Origin: Elephas maximus indicus
Lineage: Eukaryota; Chordata; Mammalia; Proboscidea; Elephantidae
Assembly: GCF_024166365.1 (NCBI RefSeq)
Contig: NC_064846.1
Location: 30,091,866 to 30,155,865 of the forward strand
Reading direction: 5' to 3'
DNA length: 64,000 bases
Positions 32,431-43,259 of the stretch are shown one piece after another. Each line of letters starts with the position of its first letter. Within the stretch, counting starts at the first letter, position 1. The notes below the pieces were generated by a model. It was not told where the DNA came from, did no database searches, and was given only the letters and a program-made list of their open reading frames with translations. Both the position numbers and the translations under genes were made by a program.

Positions 32431-34195
32431 ATAATCCTTCCTTGGGGCAGCCTGCATCCAAAGGCTGATTGATGAAGGGGTTACAATGGCCTACCAGACT
32501 TGCCTTCATTCAGGACACCTGTTAGGGCCATCCCAGCCCCAGAGCTCCCTGTGGGATTTGCTGAGGCCTCTGGTACAACTGCATGACATTTCAACTCCTT
32601 CTTCTGTCCAGTCTCCTTCCCTCACTCACTCATAGATGTTGTTTCTGAGAGCATTTCCCAATAAACCATCTGCATGCAAATATTTCCCAAGGGGCTCAAC
32701 CTGTGACTTTTATAATATGAAAAACAATTCAACAACAATAAATCAATTTTAATTTTAGAAAATGAAGATGCTCAATGCTGGGGAAAAGATACTTTGATTT
32801 TCTCAGTCACTATAAAAAAGAGATATTCCTTATAAGTTCCCCTTAAAAAATGGTGGACTTTCTGAAGAGATATTCTATAAACTACAGAACATGTTTATAG
32901 CTGTTTGCAGGGGAAGTGGGTTCTCTGTACTGTTGTATATACCTTAATGCCTATTGAGACCTGTAGATGAATTTCCATGTATATAAGAATAAGGTTAGAT
33001 GTCTCTGAATAGGCCAAAGATAATGCATTATCATTTATTATATATTCCTTATGGTAATTAACAATTGTTAGGCATATGGTTTGTTAAAAATAATTACTAT
33101 ACACAATATTATGTAGTATCTCTACCTGTAGCCCCAATTCATAAAGCCTATTATTCATTAACTTTAAGCACATTGGAGTGAGAGAGTTTAGAATAAAGTT
33201 CCTCATTTTAGAATAAAAGGCTCTTGAGGATGCACATTGCACATTTCCACTAATATTCATTTAATCAATCCTTAAACATTCCTCCCCTCACTTATTATAA
33301 CACAACAACTTGTGAGAAACCCAAAAAGAATGGGTAGTGTTGGTTGAATTTTCATCAGCTAGCCTGCCAGTTGGATAGCTGATAGCTTACCTCAAGTGAC
33401 ATCTGTATAATGAAAGCAAAATTAATTAGAAATGTTCACTTCTGGAAGGTAGACAAACATGTCTTTTCTTATCTTGTCTCTTTGACAACCATCTGCCTTC
33501 TGTATATGAATACTGAATAGAACACTATTTAAAACTAAAGTTATACACATACCATGAAAAGACAAGTTAATTAGAATATACTTACTTTGTATATTTTGGA
33601 AATAGTTTATTAACGCTAGAAATGGAAACAGTCTTGTTGATTGAAAATAAATGGTAGAGAATACAGAAATTGTTTTTAATCTGCTTTTCCTACCTATTTA
33701 ATTATTGCTTAGTAATTTTTTGTTTTTTAGTATTTAATTAATTACTTGGGAAAAGAAATTACGTATTTCTTCACATTACTTTCAAAAGAAGTTGTTTTTA
33801 AAAAGGAACTTACACTACTTCTCAGAATGAAAATAGTTTTATTTTTTCTGCTTATATATTCTCATAACAAAATGTCCTGACACAAAAATCTAAGTAATAA
33901 AGTAAAATTTAGTTTGAATTCTAACATTAAATGGCTGTATATTTTTTCACTATATGGTCATATCATATTTTACTCAAATGAAGGGCTTTAAGACTATTCC
34001 AGTTTTTATAATGCATAAGAAACATTGTGAAAGAATAATCGGATAGATACATAGATAGATGTCTGAACAACTATGCCCTTGGAACACTTGATGAGAAGTA
34101 GAATTTTTTAATCAAAGTATATGCAAATGCTTTTTTTTTTTAAATAAAGGCAGCTTGTATCATCCATTCATTCATTCATGTACTTTGTTTACAGA
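32431..34195. other. Intergenic, no gene recognised
   Basis: AT-rich sequence. A short 'catccattcattcattcatg' stretch lies near 34161. No credible ORF. Confidence 0.4.
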
Positions 34196-35430
34196 TCTAT
34201 TATTTTAGGTAAAATTAGCTACAGTGAAATGCACAAATCTAAGTGTACAATACAATGAGTTTTGACAAATGCATAGATCCACATAACTCACATCCTTATC
34301 AAGATGCAGAACATTCCCCTCACCCCAGAAACGTCCCTCATGCCCTTCCCAGTTGATGTCTCTGTCCCCACCACCACTACCACAAAAGAAATAGCTTTTC
34401 TTTTTCACCTAGATGAAAAAGTTCTGGCTCTTCCAGAACTTTCTTGTTGTTTTTTGTTAGGTGCCTTTTTTTCGAGTCAGTTCCAACTTACAGCAGCCCT
34501 ATGAATATCAGAATGAAACAATGTCCGGTCCCGCACCATCCCCGCAATTGTTATGCTTGAGCCCATTGTTGCAGCCACAGTGTCAATCCATCTTCTTGAG
34601 GGTCTTTGTCTTTTTCATTGACCCTCTCTACTTTACCAAGCATGATATCCTTCTCCAGGGACTGGTTCCTCCTGATAACATCTTCGAAGTGTGTTTCCTC
34701 ATCCTTCTAAGGAACATTCTGACTGTACTTCTTCTAAGACAGATTTGTTTGTTCTTTGGCAGTCCTTGGTATATTCAATATTCTTCACCAACACCGTAAC
34801 TTAGTCAATTCTCGTTCAGTCTCCCTATTTATTGTTCAGCTTTTGCATGCATATGAGGCAACTGAAAATACAATGGCTTGGGTCAGGTGCACCTTATTCC
34901 TCAAAGTGACATCTTTGCTTTTTAACATTTTAAAGAGGTCTTTTGCATTGATTACGGATCCAAGAAAAATGAAATCCTTGACAACTTAATTAATTTCCCC
35001 ATTTATCATGATGTTGCTTTTTGGTCCATTTGTAAGGATTTTTGTTTTCTTTATGTTAAGATGTAATCCATAGTGAAGGCTGTGTTCTTTGATCTTCATC
35101 ACCAAGTGTTTTAAGTCCTCTTCACTTTTAGCAAGCAAGGTTGTGTCATCTGCATAACACAGGTTGTTAATGAGTCTTCCTCCAATCTAGAATTTTACAT
35201 AAAGCAAACATAGAATATGTTCTTTTTTGTGTCCAGCTTATTTCTCTCAGCATGTTACTGAGATTCATTCCTTTTGTTTCTGGAATCAGTAGTTTAATCA
35301 TTTTCATTGCTAAATTGTGTGCCATTTTGTGAATATAACCCAATTTATTTATTCATTCCTTTCCTGGTGGACATTAGCGTTCTTTGCATTAAATAGATTT
35401 TGAGGACTGGAGTATAACATCTATATACAT
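34196..35430 (-). mobile_element. L1M-type 3' UTR, antisense, split by an RTE
   Basis: 'gttttgacaaatgcatagat' (34260) and 'tcaagatgcagaacattccc' (34300) lie before the RTE. 'tttctctcagcatgttactg' (35241) and 'tttattcattcctttcctgg' (35349) lie after it. Together they give one antisense L1M 3' UTR. Confidence 0.75.
34444..35190 (-). mobile_element. RTE LINE, 5'-truncated, antisense
   Basis: The 3' end is at the left ('ttgttgttttttgttaggtg'). The copy continues to 'gtgtcatctgcataacacag' and 'gagtcttcctccaatct', just past the complement of the YADD box (here 'tctgcata' for YAD). Flanks 'agaactttc' and 'agaattttac' are a possible diverged target duplication. Open plus-strand frames inside it are antisense shadows. 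Confidence 0.88.
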
Positions 35431-36499
35431 AAATTTTCACACAATGAACTCACCTTGACTTCTAACACCATGGTTAATTATGCAGGTATTTGTTAGCTTT
35501 ATGTAAATGCAATCATGCATATTTGGCTGTATATTGTTCGTTGGTGCATAAAGTTGTAATTTGATCATTTTATTTAGCATGAGTCTTTCAATTTTATTTA
35601 TACTTTAAAGAAAATCTTTTCCTTGGGTTTTTTTTTTTTTGCTCTCAAAATCTGCTTTTTAGTACTCTTCAGTAGGTTATATAGTCAATCAATTTTAACA
35701 GACACTCTGAAATAATATCATGAGAATAGTTCTTCCTTTTTCTTTCTAAATGAAATACTCCCATCCTCGTTCCTATACATAAAGTACAGTACACTTTTCT
35801 TATCTGGCATGTTAGCCTCAGAAGCCAGTCTCTGGGAATGTTGTAGTTCACCAGATATTTTGGTTAAAAGAAAATCGCCATGCATTTAATATGTGCACCA
35901 TTCATTTATAACAAGACTCAAATAAAATTGGCAGTTTCATTGCATTAATTATGATTTGATTATTCTTTACTCAGAAGATGTTTCTGAGTCCTGCTGAACC
36001 TTAGCATCATCATTTTGCGCATCAGTTCATTATCGACATCAGTCAGACTCATTTCATCCTAATGTGTTATCCTCCCCGTTCATACTTTTTCCAATCATCC
36101 CAACAGAACTTACAGAGAAGTATATAGTATCAATAATTCATATCTCTGTGTTAATTTAAAATTCATCTCTAACTGTTAAATACAAGGTACTGTTCTTTGT
36201 AAAAAGAACATCAAATATTGGTGGGCTGGTGAAAGAGGCAGATGAAATAACATCACGTAGGCAGGTAACTATTCTCTTTCCTCAATACAAGGCTCACCTA
36301 CTAACACCCACAACTTCACTAGCACATGGGCTGACTCATTAATGGGTATGCTTTACATCTGATCTGTACAGAAGAAAAGTATTGAAGAAACTATGGTTCT
36401 CTGAAAGTTGATATTGCTCATTCAATCAGAAGAATTATTCCCATTGTCCCAGTCATCCTACCAAGTTCCTTCATATCTCCCAGGCTCTAAATCTACATA
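35431..36499. other. Intergenic, no gene recognised
   Basis: AT-rich sequence with a T run near 35626. Nothing convincing. Confidence 0.4.
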
Positions 36500-36976
36500 C
36501 AGTCATCCCTCGGTATCCAAGAGGGATTGGTTCCAGGTCCCCTGCAGATAGCAAAACCCAAGTACGCTCAAGTCCTTTATATAAAACGGTGTAGTATTTT
36601 CATATAACCTGCTCGCATCTTCCCATATACTTTAAGTCATCTCTAGATCACTTATAATACCTAATACAATGTAAATGCTACATAAATAGTTGTACAATAC
36701 TGTATAGTTTAGGGAATAATTGCAAGACGAGAGGCAAACTGTTCAAACAAGGAGTGCTGGAGAGGGACTGAGGACCTGTGAAATGGCAGGAGGCTACAGC
36801 AGGGAATGCCCACACAGCACTTCCTCCACGTGCATTCAGGATAGTGCTCGGCTGGAGGCAAATTCAAGTTTTGCTTTTTGGAATTTTTTCTCCTGTCCCT
36901 GCCCCCTCCCCCACATTTTTGATCTGCGGTTGGTTGAATCTGCCGACGCGTAAACGCAGATAGGAAGGGCGACGAC
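36500..36976 (+). mobile_element. MER2-like Tigger-family DNA transposon
   Basis: The left terminal 'cagtcatccctcggtatcc' at 36500 is preceded by TA. Next come 'ggattggttccaggtcccct', 'cacttataatacctaataca' and 'acaatgtaaatgctacataa'. The right part reads 'gatctgcggttggttgaatc'. The centre (about 36730-36900) is GC-richer and differs from the MER2 I remember, so it may be a subfamily or carry foreign sequence. Small ORFs of 61-89 codons on both strands lie over this centre. Confidence 0.75.
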
Positions 36977-37174
36977 AATCAGATAAACTAAATCAATTTA
37001 CCACCACATTTTTAATGTACCAGCTAGTAACCTGGCTACAGCATAAAGTCCACCATCTAGACCCATAAGCAAGGATGTGTAAAGCTCCGCTCCATATTTT
37101 CTCCTACTGTATTCTAGAAACACCTTTTCCATACACTACGTAACCTCTTTTGGTATGCCCCCAAGGACCTCAGG

Positions 37175-37405
37175 AGCTTATTGTTGTTGTTGTTAGGTGC
37201 GGTCAAGTCGGTTCTGACTCATAGCGATCCCATGCAGAACAGAAGGAAACACTGCCCAGTCCTGAGGGCAGTCTGAACGCTAGGGTGAAACCCTGCCACC
37301 ATGGGTGACCCTGCTGGTTTTTGAAATACCAGAGCATAGCTTCCAGCATCACAGCAACATGCAAGCTGCCACAGTAAGTCAAATTGACGGAGGAGTGGTG
37401 GCAGG
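37175..37405 (-). mobile_element. SINE with RTE-like tail, Gly-head family, head missing
   Basis: The left end 'attgttgttgttgttaggtg' with 'ggtcaagtcggttctgactc' is the RTE-like tail. The body 'accagagcatagcttccagc' matches 23470 and 31516. The right end stops at 'ggaggagtggtggcagg' without the tRNA-like head. Confidence 0.7.
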
Positions 37406-38499
37406 AGCTTATGCTACCTCCTCAATTCCATAGAAAATATAATGTGCTCAGCTCTCCAGTTCTGTCAGCAAGCAGACTTTCACCAGGGCTAATTTTGCAT
37501 AGAAACTGGACGATATGATAAGACTAAACATAAAATAAGGTTTGTTGATTTAAATTATGTCATTTAAAATTAATTTGAAACATAGGTGTCGTTTTAATAG
37601 TGTTTCTTTCTCAACCTAAGGAATATGGCTAACGTTTGCATAATTATAGTAATAAAGCTGCTGTGGGTTATTCTGAATATTGGATTACTTCATATGTTTC
37701 AAGAACATTCTGTTGTACCTTATTATTAATCTAAAACCTAAGAATAAAGCTTCTTCCACAAGTTTCCTGACCAATAGCATCATGTTGTCTAATTGAGATC
37801 CAGAACTCAGCTTGTCGAATCTAAGTATTTCAAGTCTGCTGGAGTGAGTTTTAGTTCAGGCTAAATTACACTATCGATTTAGTAATTTGGATTTAATTAG
37901 TTATATTCACTTAATTGTTTCTAGGTCTGTCATGACATTTAAAAATAGGGTTGTGGAAATTTATTTCACACCTTGAAGGTTTTAGTATGTCTTTTCTTTT
38001 TAAATTCAGTTCTACTCTGAAACTTTGTGCAGGAGCCTTAGTCAAATGAATCTTCTTGCAATCGATTTTCACATGCAGGTTTGTTTTAAAGAGTGAGTGC
38101 TTTCAACTAAGTTCCTGAGCCACAGACATAAAACCTGTCCTCTGTGCACTGTGAGAATAAATTCATGTCAATTGTGTGTGGTAATCAGTTTTCTGTATTT
38201 TAAAAAGGCACCTATGATGAGGGATCAGTATTTCTATTAAAGTGTCTTTTTGCTTCATATAATAATAACAGCTGTCATCATTATCACGATTATTATTCAT
38301 CTATGTAAAATGCTGAATATTAAACATTAAAATTTTTAGCCTAATGCATATTATTATTTCATACTGTCCCTGACTCTTGCCTTAACTTTCTCTCATCCAC
38401 TGACAGAACAACAAATGTCATACAATACAGATTTCTTCTTTGTGTCTCACTCCTGCTAGCCTTGTAACATGCTATATTTTACACCAATTTCCAAAACCG
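37406..38499. other. Intergenic, no gene recognised
   Basis: AT-rich sequence with no supported gene or repeat. Confidence 0.4.
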
Positions 38500-38511
38500 A
38501 TAGTCCTATCA

Positions 38512-38673
38512 ACCTAAGATCCTCAACGAGATGGACTGACACAGTGGCTGCAACAATGGGTTCAAGCATGACAGCGATCGTGAGGATGGCGCAGGACCGG
38601 GCAGTGATTCATTCCGCTGTACCTAGGGTCGCTATGAGTTGGAAGCAACTTGACAGCACCTAAAAACAACAAC
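38512..38673 (+). mobile_element. RTE LINE 3' tail, strongly 5'-truncated
   Basis: 'ctcaacgagatggactgaca' through 'ctatgagttggaagcaactt' to 'gcacctaaaaacaacaac'. 'atagtcctatca' at 38500 and 'atagtcatca' at 38674 look like a target duplication with a 2-bp gap. Confidence 0.85.
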
Positions 38674-39258
38674 ATAGTCATCACAGTATGCAAGAAGCAT
38701 GTTGGCAAAGCAGAGGATGACCAACAGAAATTAACATTTATTATAGCATGTTCTGTGAAAATGTGTTTAATAGTAAAATGATTTTGGAAAACATTGAATT
38801 AAACAAAGTAGAACAGATTTCTGCAGGATTTCTCAGGGTCTTCACGCTGATAACATGCATTGTGAATTTCTCAGAAGTTTGCACCTATTTGCCAAAGGTG
38901 TTTCACTGCAGAACCCATTATTCTTGCAAAGCATCTTGCAAACAGTGGTTACATTTTAGAAATCATTGTACAGAAAATGTTGGCCTTTATGGTGTATGGG
39001 GTGGGGTGGGTTGGACAAAACAGAATGTACTTTTCATCTCTGACACTTACTTGCAATCTAACACTGCCCTGGAAGTCTATCACCTCATCTGTAGAGTGGT
39101 AACAATAATACCCACACTGCAGTTTAGTAGCTTAGTTTAGTACTTTAAGGAATAAATACACTGAGGCTGAATTGTTTGAACATTAAATAGAGTGATATTG
39201 TGAGAATTGTATATAAGGGAAATATTGAGCTACCATAATTATTATTCTCTATTTTAAC
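38674..39258. other. Intergenic; possible degraded MIR
   Basis: A 130-codon frame (38748-39140) crosses this stretch but contains no recognisable domain. 'cacctcatctgtagagtggt' at about 39081 suggests a degraded MIR, so the frame is not called. Confidence 0.4.
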
Positions 39259-39261
39259 CTG

Positions 39262-39412
39262 GAAACCCTGGTGGCGTAGTGGTTAAAATCTCCGGCTGCT
39301 AACCAAAACGTTGGCAGTTTGAATCCACCAGGTGCTCCCTGGAAACTCTATGGGGCAGTTCTACTCCGTCCTATAGGGTCGCTATGAGTCAGAATCAACT
39401 CAATGGCAACTG
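39262..39412 (+). mobile_element. AfroSINE (short form)
   Basis: 'ggaaaccctggtggcgtagt' head, box B 'gttggcagtttgaatcc', body 'ggggcagttctactccgtcc' and tail 'ctatgagtcagaatcaactc'. Close to consensus, so relatively young. Confidence 0.93.
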
Positions 39413-39419
39413 GTATACT

Positions 39420-40495
39420 ATTAACCTATTGTTATAGATTTCACTTACTCGAAACCCCCAACTTTAAAGAGAAATGAAAACTTGGAAGTTTATGAATTTG
39501 CTACTCAGATTGGAAAATTCAGGCCAAAATACAACATCCCTGTGGGGCTTTTTATGGAGGGCAATTATTCAAAACCTATTGCTGTTTAAACTGGTGCCAG
39601 TCTAGTTAACCTTGACACTTCCAAGATGGTAATAGATGAGCTGTTTGAGTATGATTGTTACCTAGCGATAAGGCTAGGTGAGAGCTTGTTCTCCTGTGCT
39701 TACTGATCTTCAATTAACGTTTGCTGTTCAGCAGACCCAAGGGGATCAAGTGCTATGTTAGATACATTAGGTAGGCAGCCCGCTGAGCTCTAACACTCTG
39801 AGATGCTCATGCATTGAACCCTAAGGACTATTTCTGGGCTATGAATATAATTTTTATGCCCATAGCACCTCCAGGTAACCCACACAATACCTTACTTCCT
39901 GTTCTAGTGAAAAATAATGTTCATAATTCAATTAACAATTTTGTTTTGGTGGAAAAGTGCATTTATGTCTGGTCAGACATTTTGTTTCACAAAAATTTGG
40001 TTTTGTACCTTAACTCTAAAGAATATATTGATACAAAGCAAATATTGATGCTGAATTGATTGGACATTAAATAGATGGTAAAATCATGATTTAAACATTT
40101 TTCTAAAAAATACTTTTAAAAAAGTTATTCTTTTGGAAAACCTTGTCTAATAAGTAAAAAACATTTATGCTTGTCATAGTGGGGCATTTTAAAAAATCAG
40201 TAAGTTGTATGAAGCCTCTTCTTTCAGAGATCTAAGTCTTTAGGTCTAGCAATCATAGCTATTGGAAGACAGAATATTTTGTGCTTGGTTTCCTTATGTT
40301 TTCTAAATTTGCACGCATTCTCTCAACGCCTTTTTAAATCATCATTATTTACATCTACATGAAATTATTATTTATGCATATATATGAAATTATATATGTG
40401 TGTCGATAGATACCTTCTTCCTTCTTTCGATTTATTTCTCCAGACAACAACCTCCGGCTATTAATGCAATTAATTCTCTTAAAACACTAAGTTAA
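39420..40495. other. Intergenic, no gene recognised
   Basis: AT-rich sequence. A short frame at 39814-40059 has no domain. Confidence 0.4.
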
Positions 40496-40499
40496 GATA

Positions 40500-41160
40500 T
40501 TAAAATGGCCAACAAGTACATGAAAAGATGTTCATGGAGTGTGGAGTCTTGAAAGCCTGGGAGCAGCCATCTAAGATACTCCACTTGACTTACCCTGTCT
40601 GGAGCAAGGGAGAATGAAGAAAGCTTAAAAAGATACAAGGGAAAGGTTAGTCCAAAGGACTAATGGACCACAACTACCACAGCCTCCACCAGACTCAGTC
40701 CAGCACAACTAGGTGGTGCGTGGCTACCACCACTGATTGCCCTGATGGGGATCACAATAGAGGGCCCTGAACAGTGCTGGAGAAAAATGTAGAACAAAAT
40801 TCTACCTTCCGTTGCACGCACACAAAAAAGACCAGATTGGAGATAGCCCAAGAGTATGGCTGCTGGGCACCCTTTTTGCTCAATAATAAAGTCACTCCTG
40901 AGGTTTACCCTTCAGCCAAAGATTAGACAGGACCATAAAAGAAAATGAGACTAAATGGGTACACCAGCTCAGGGTCAAGGCCTAGAAGACAGGAGTGGAC
41001 AGGAAAGCTGGTAATAGGGATCCTAAGGTCAAGAAGGCAGAGTGTTGACATGTCGTGGGGTTGGTAACAAAACAACATGTGTAGTAATTGTTTAATAAAA
41101 AGCTAGTTTGCTGTGTAAACCTTCATCTAGAGTACAATAAAAAAGAAAAAAATACAAAAA
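40500..41160 (+). mobile_element. L1 LINE 3' end, Afrotheria-type
   Basis: A 5'-truncated L1 3' UTR: 'agcagccatctaagatactc' (40563), 'ggagcaagggagaatgaaga', 'ggatcacaatagagggccct' (40749), 'gcaacaaaacaac'-like text near 41066, and a terminal 'cttcatctagagtacaataa' followed by an A-rich tail at about 41142-41160. I recall this layout from elephant-type L1s. It is intact enough to be fairly young. Confidence 0.7.
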
Positions 41161-41230
41161 TTATATTCTCAGGTCCTCACAGTAGGCATAAGTTACTTAA
41201 AAAAAAGATGCTCATGTTCATTAACCATTA

Positions 41231-41427
41231 AAACCTCTTGCCCTCAAGTCAATTCTGATCAGTGATCCTGTAGGACAGAGTAGAACTGCCCATAGGATTT
41301 CCAAGGCTGTAAATCTTTATGGAGGCAGACTGCCACATCTTTCTCCTGAGGAGCGGCTGGTGGTTTCAAACCATGGACCCTTAGGTTAGCAGCAAAGTGC
41401 TTAGCCGCTGTACCACCAGGGCTCCTT
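41231..41427 (-). mobile_element. AfroSINE (long form), first of a pair
   Basis: Tail 'tgccctcaagtcaattctga', middle 'ggcagactgccacatctttc' and head complement 'accaccagggctcc'. Target duplications 'attaaccatta' are exact at 41220-41230 and 41428-41438. Confidence 0.93.
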
Positions 41428-41438
41428 ATTAACCATTA

Positions 41439-41605
41439 CCAACAAACCCAACCTGTTCCGTGGAGTCAATTCTGACTCACAGTGACCCTATAGGGCAGAG
41501 TAGAACTGCCCCATAGAGTTTTGGGAGAGCCTACCTGGTGGACTCAAACTGCTGACTTTTTGGTTAACAGCTGTAGCTGTTAACCACTAAGCTACTAGGG
41601 TTTCC
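41439..41605 (-). mobile_element. AfroSINE (short form), second of the pair
   Basis: Tail 'gttccgtggagtcaattctg' and head complement 'gctactagggtttcc'. It starts directly after the first SINE's right target copy and is followed by 'ttatttaggcatta', a third, diverged echo. Confidence 0.92.
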
Positions 41606-42056
41606 TTATTTAGGCATTAAAAAAAAATTTTATTAAAAAAAAAATTAGGGAGATACAAATCAAAAAAAAGAGATCAGAGGCTTAGCAAGGGCAAGGAGCA
41701 CCCAGGGGCAACATGTAAGTTGCACCTCCTCCCCCCAATTTCAAAACAAATTTTCCCCTCTTAGCTGGTTGCCTTGGTCAGGCTCCTTGCATATTCGTGA
41801 CCCTCAGAATATCATTTAGTGCTCCCTTGGACTTGCACCCAGGGGCAAGTGCCCCTTCACACCCTCTACACATCTGAATGAGATACTATCTCACCCGCAT
41901 TCGAATGGCAGTAATGAAAAAAAGGAATACAATGCACGCTGAGAAGGTTGTGGAGAAACAGGAACCCTTATCCATTGCTGGTGGAAATGTAAAGTGGTAC
42001 AGCCACTGTGGAAAACAGTTTGGCGGTTCCTCAAAAAGTTGAACACAGAACTACCA

Positions 42057-42106
42057 TCCAAAAAAACCCCCACCGCCTTCAAGTCCATTTTGACTCCTTC
42101 TCCATG
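42057..42106 (-). mobile_element. Minimal AfroSINE tail insertion (about 50 bp)
   Basis: 'caccgccttcaagtccattt' is the SINE 3' tail preceded by an A run and nothing more. It is bounded by 'agaactacca' at 42047-42056 and 42107-42116, an exact 10-bp target duplication within L1. Confidence 0.85.
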
Positions 42107-42439
42107 AGAACTACCACACAATCCTGCAATCCCAGTCCTCAGTGTACGCCCAGAAGTGAAAGCAGGAACTCGAACAGAAACCTGTACACCAATGTTCATG
42201 GCAGCAGTTTTCACAATAGTCAAAAGGTGAAAACAACCCATGTCTATCAACAGATGAATGGATAAACAAAATGTGGTCCATACATACAATGGAATATTAC
42301 TCAACCTTAAAGATAAAAGAAGTACTGATGCATGCCACAACATGGCTCAACCTTGAAAACATGCTGAGCGAAATAAGCCAGTTGCAAAAGGACAAATACT
42401 GTATGATCTCACGCTTATGACATAAGCAAATATATTCCC

Positions 42440-42644
42440 AAACCAAACCAAGCCCATTGCCCTTGAGTCGAATCCAACTCATAGCGACCCTATAGGCCAG
42501 GGGAGAACTGCCTGTCAGGGTTTCCAAGGCTGTAATCTTTACAAAAGCTGAGTCCCATATCTTTCTCCCTCGGAGTGGTGGGTTTGAATAGCCAACCTTT
42601 CAGTTAGCAGCTGAGTGCTTAACCACTGCACCACCAGGTGTCCT
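42440..42644 (-). mobile_element. AfroSINE 1 of three at one L1 site (long form)
   Basis: Tail 'ttgcccttgagtcgaatcca', middle 'atctttctccctcggagtgg' and head complement 'accaccaggtgtcct'. The left flank is 'agcaaatatat' (42425-42435). Confidence 0.92.
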
Positions 42645-42660
42645 AGAAAATATATAAAAA

Positions 42661-42817
42661 CCAAAACCCATTGCTGTCTAGTCAATTCTAACTTGTAGCA
42701 ACCCTATAGGACAGAGTAGAACTGCCCCGTAGGGTTTCCAAGGAGTGCCTGGTGGATTTGAACTGGCAACCATTTGGTTAGCAGCCAAGCTCTTAATCAC
42801 TGTGCCACCAGGGCTCC
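42661..42817 (-). mobile_element. AfroSINE 2 of three (short form)
   Basis: Tail 'attgctgtctagtcaattct' and head complement 'gccaccagggctcc'. Its flanks are 'agaaaatatataaaaa' (42645-42660) and 'agcaaatatatatata' (from 42818). Confidence 0.92.
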
Positions 42818-42840
42818 AGCAAATATATATATATAAAAAA

Positions 42841-42995
42841 ATCCCACTGCTGTCAAGTCGATTCCGACTCATAGCAACCCTATAGGACAGAGTAGAACTG
42901 TCCAATAGAGTTTCCAAGGAGCTCCTGGTGGATTCAAACTGCCGACCTCTTGGTTAGCAGCCCTAGCACTTAACCACTATGCCACCAGGGTTTCC
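42841..42995 (-). mobile_element. AfroSINE 3 of three (short form)
   Basis: Tail 'ctgctgtcaagtcgattccg' and head complement 'gccaccagggtttcc'. The right flank 'agcaaatacatagaaacc' (42996-43013) rejoins the L1 3' UTR. Confidence 0.92.
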
Positions 42996-43259
42996 AGCAA
43001 ATACATAGAAACCAAAAATTATTAGTGGTTAGCAGGGATGGGAGGGAGGGGAAAAGGGTGAATTTTTTGCTTAGGGGGCATTGGGTTTATGTACCTGTGG
43101 TAGAATGATTTGGAAAAAGGATGGTGGGGATGGTTGCACAACTTGAAGAATGTAATCAATGTCACTGAATGGTACATGCAGAAATTGTTGAGTTGGTGTA
43201 TGTCTTGTTGTGTATATTTTCACCACAATTTAAAAATCAATTGACAATATAAAAAAAAA

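Larger units (their letters stand above)
41880..43250 (+). mobile_element. L1 LINE 3' end (ORF2 C-terminus and 3' UTR) with SINE insertions
   Basis: 'gagatactatctcacccgca' and 'ggtggaaatgtaaagtggta' mark the end of ORF2. 'agatgaatggataaacaaaa' and 'aatggaatattactcaacct' follow, and the 3' UTR runs to 'gtgtatattttcaccacaat'. A 49-bp SINE scrap and three full SINEs interrupt it. A 150-codon minus-strand frame over 41891-42343 is an antisense artefact of this L1. Confidence 0.88.

Noticed and set aside
38748-39140. 130-codon plus-strand frame
   Set aside because: No recognisable domain, overlaps a probable MIR remnant, and has no promoter or splice context.
41891-42343. 150-codon minus-strand frame
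   Set aside because: It lies antisense to an L1 3' end and includes a SINE scrap; no domain.
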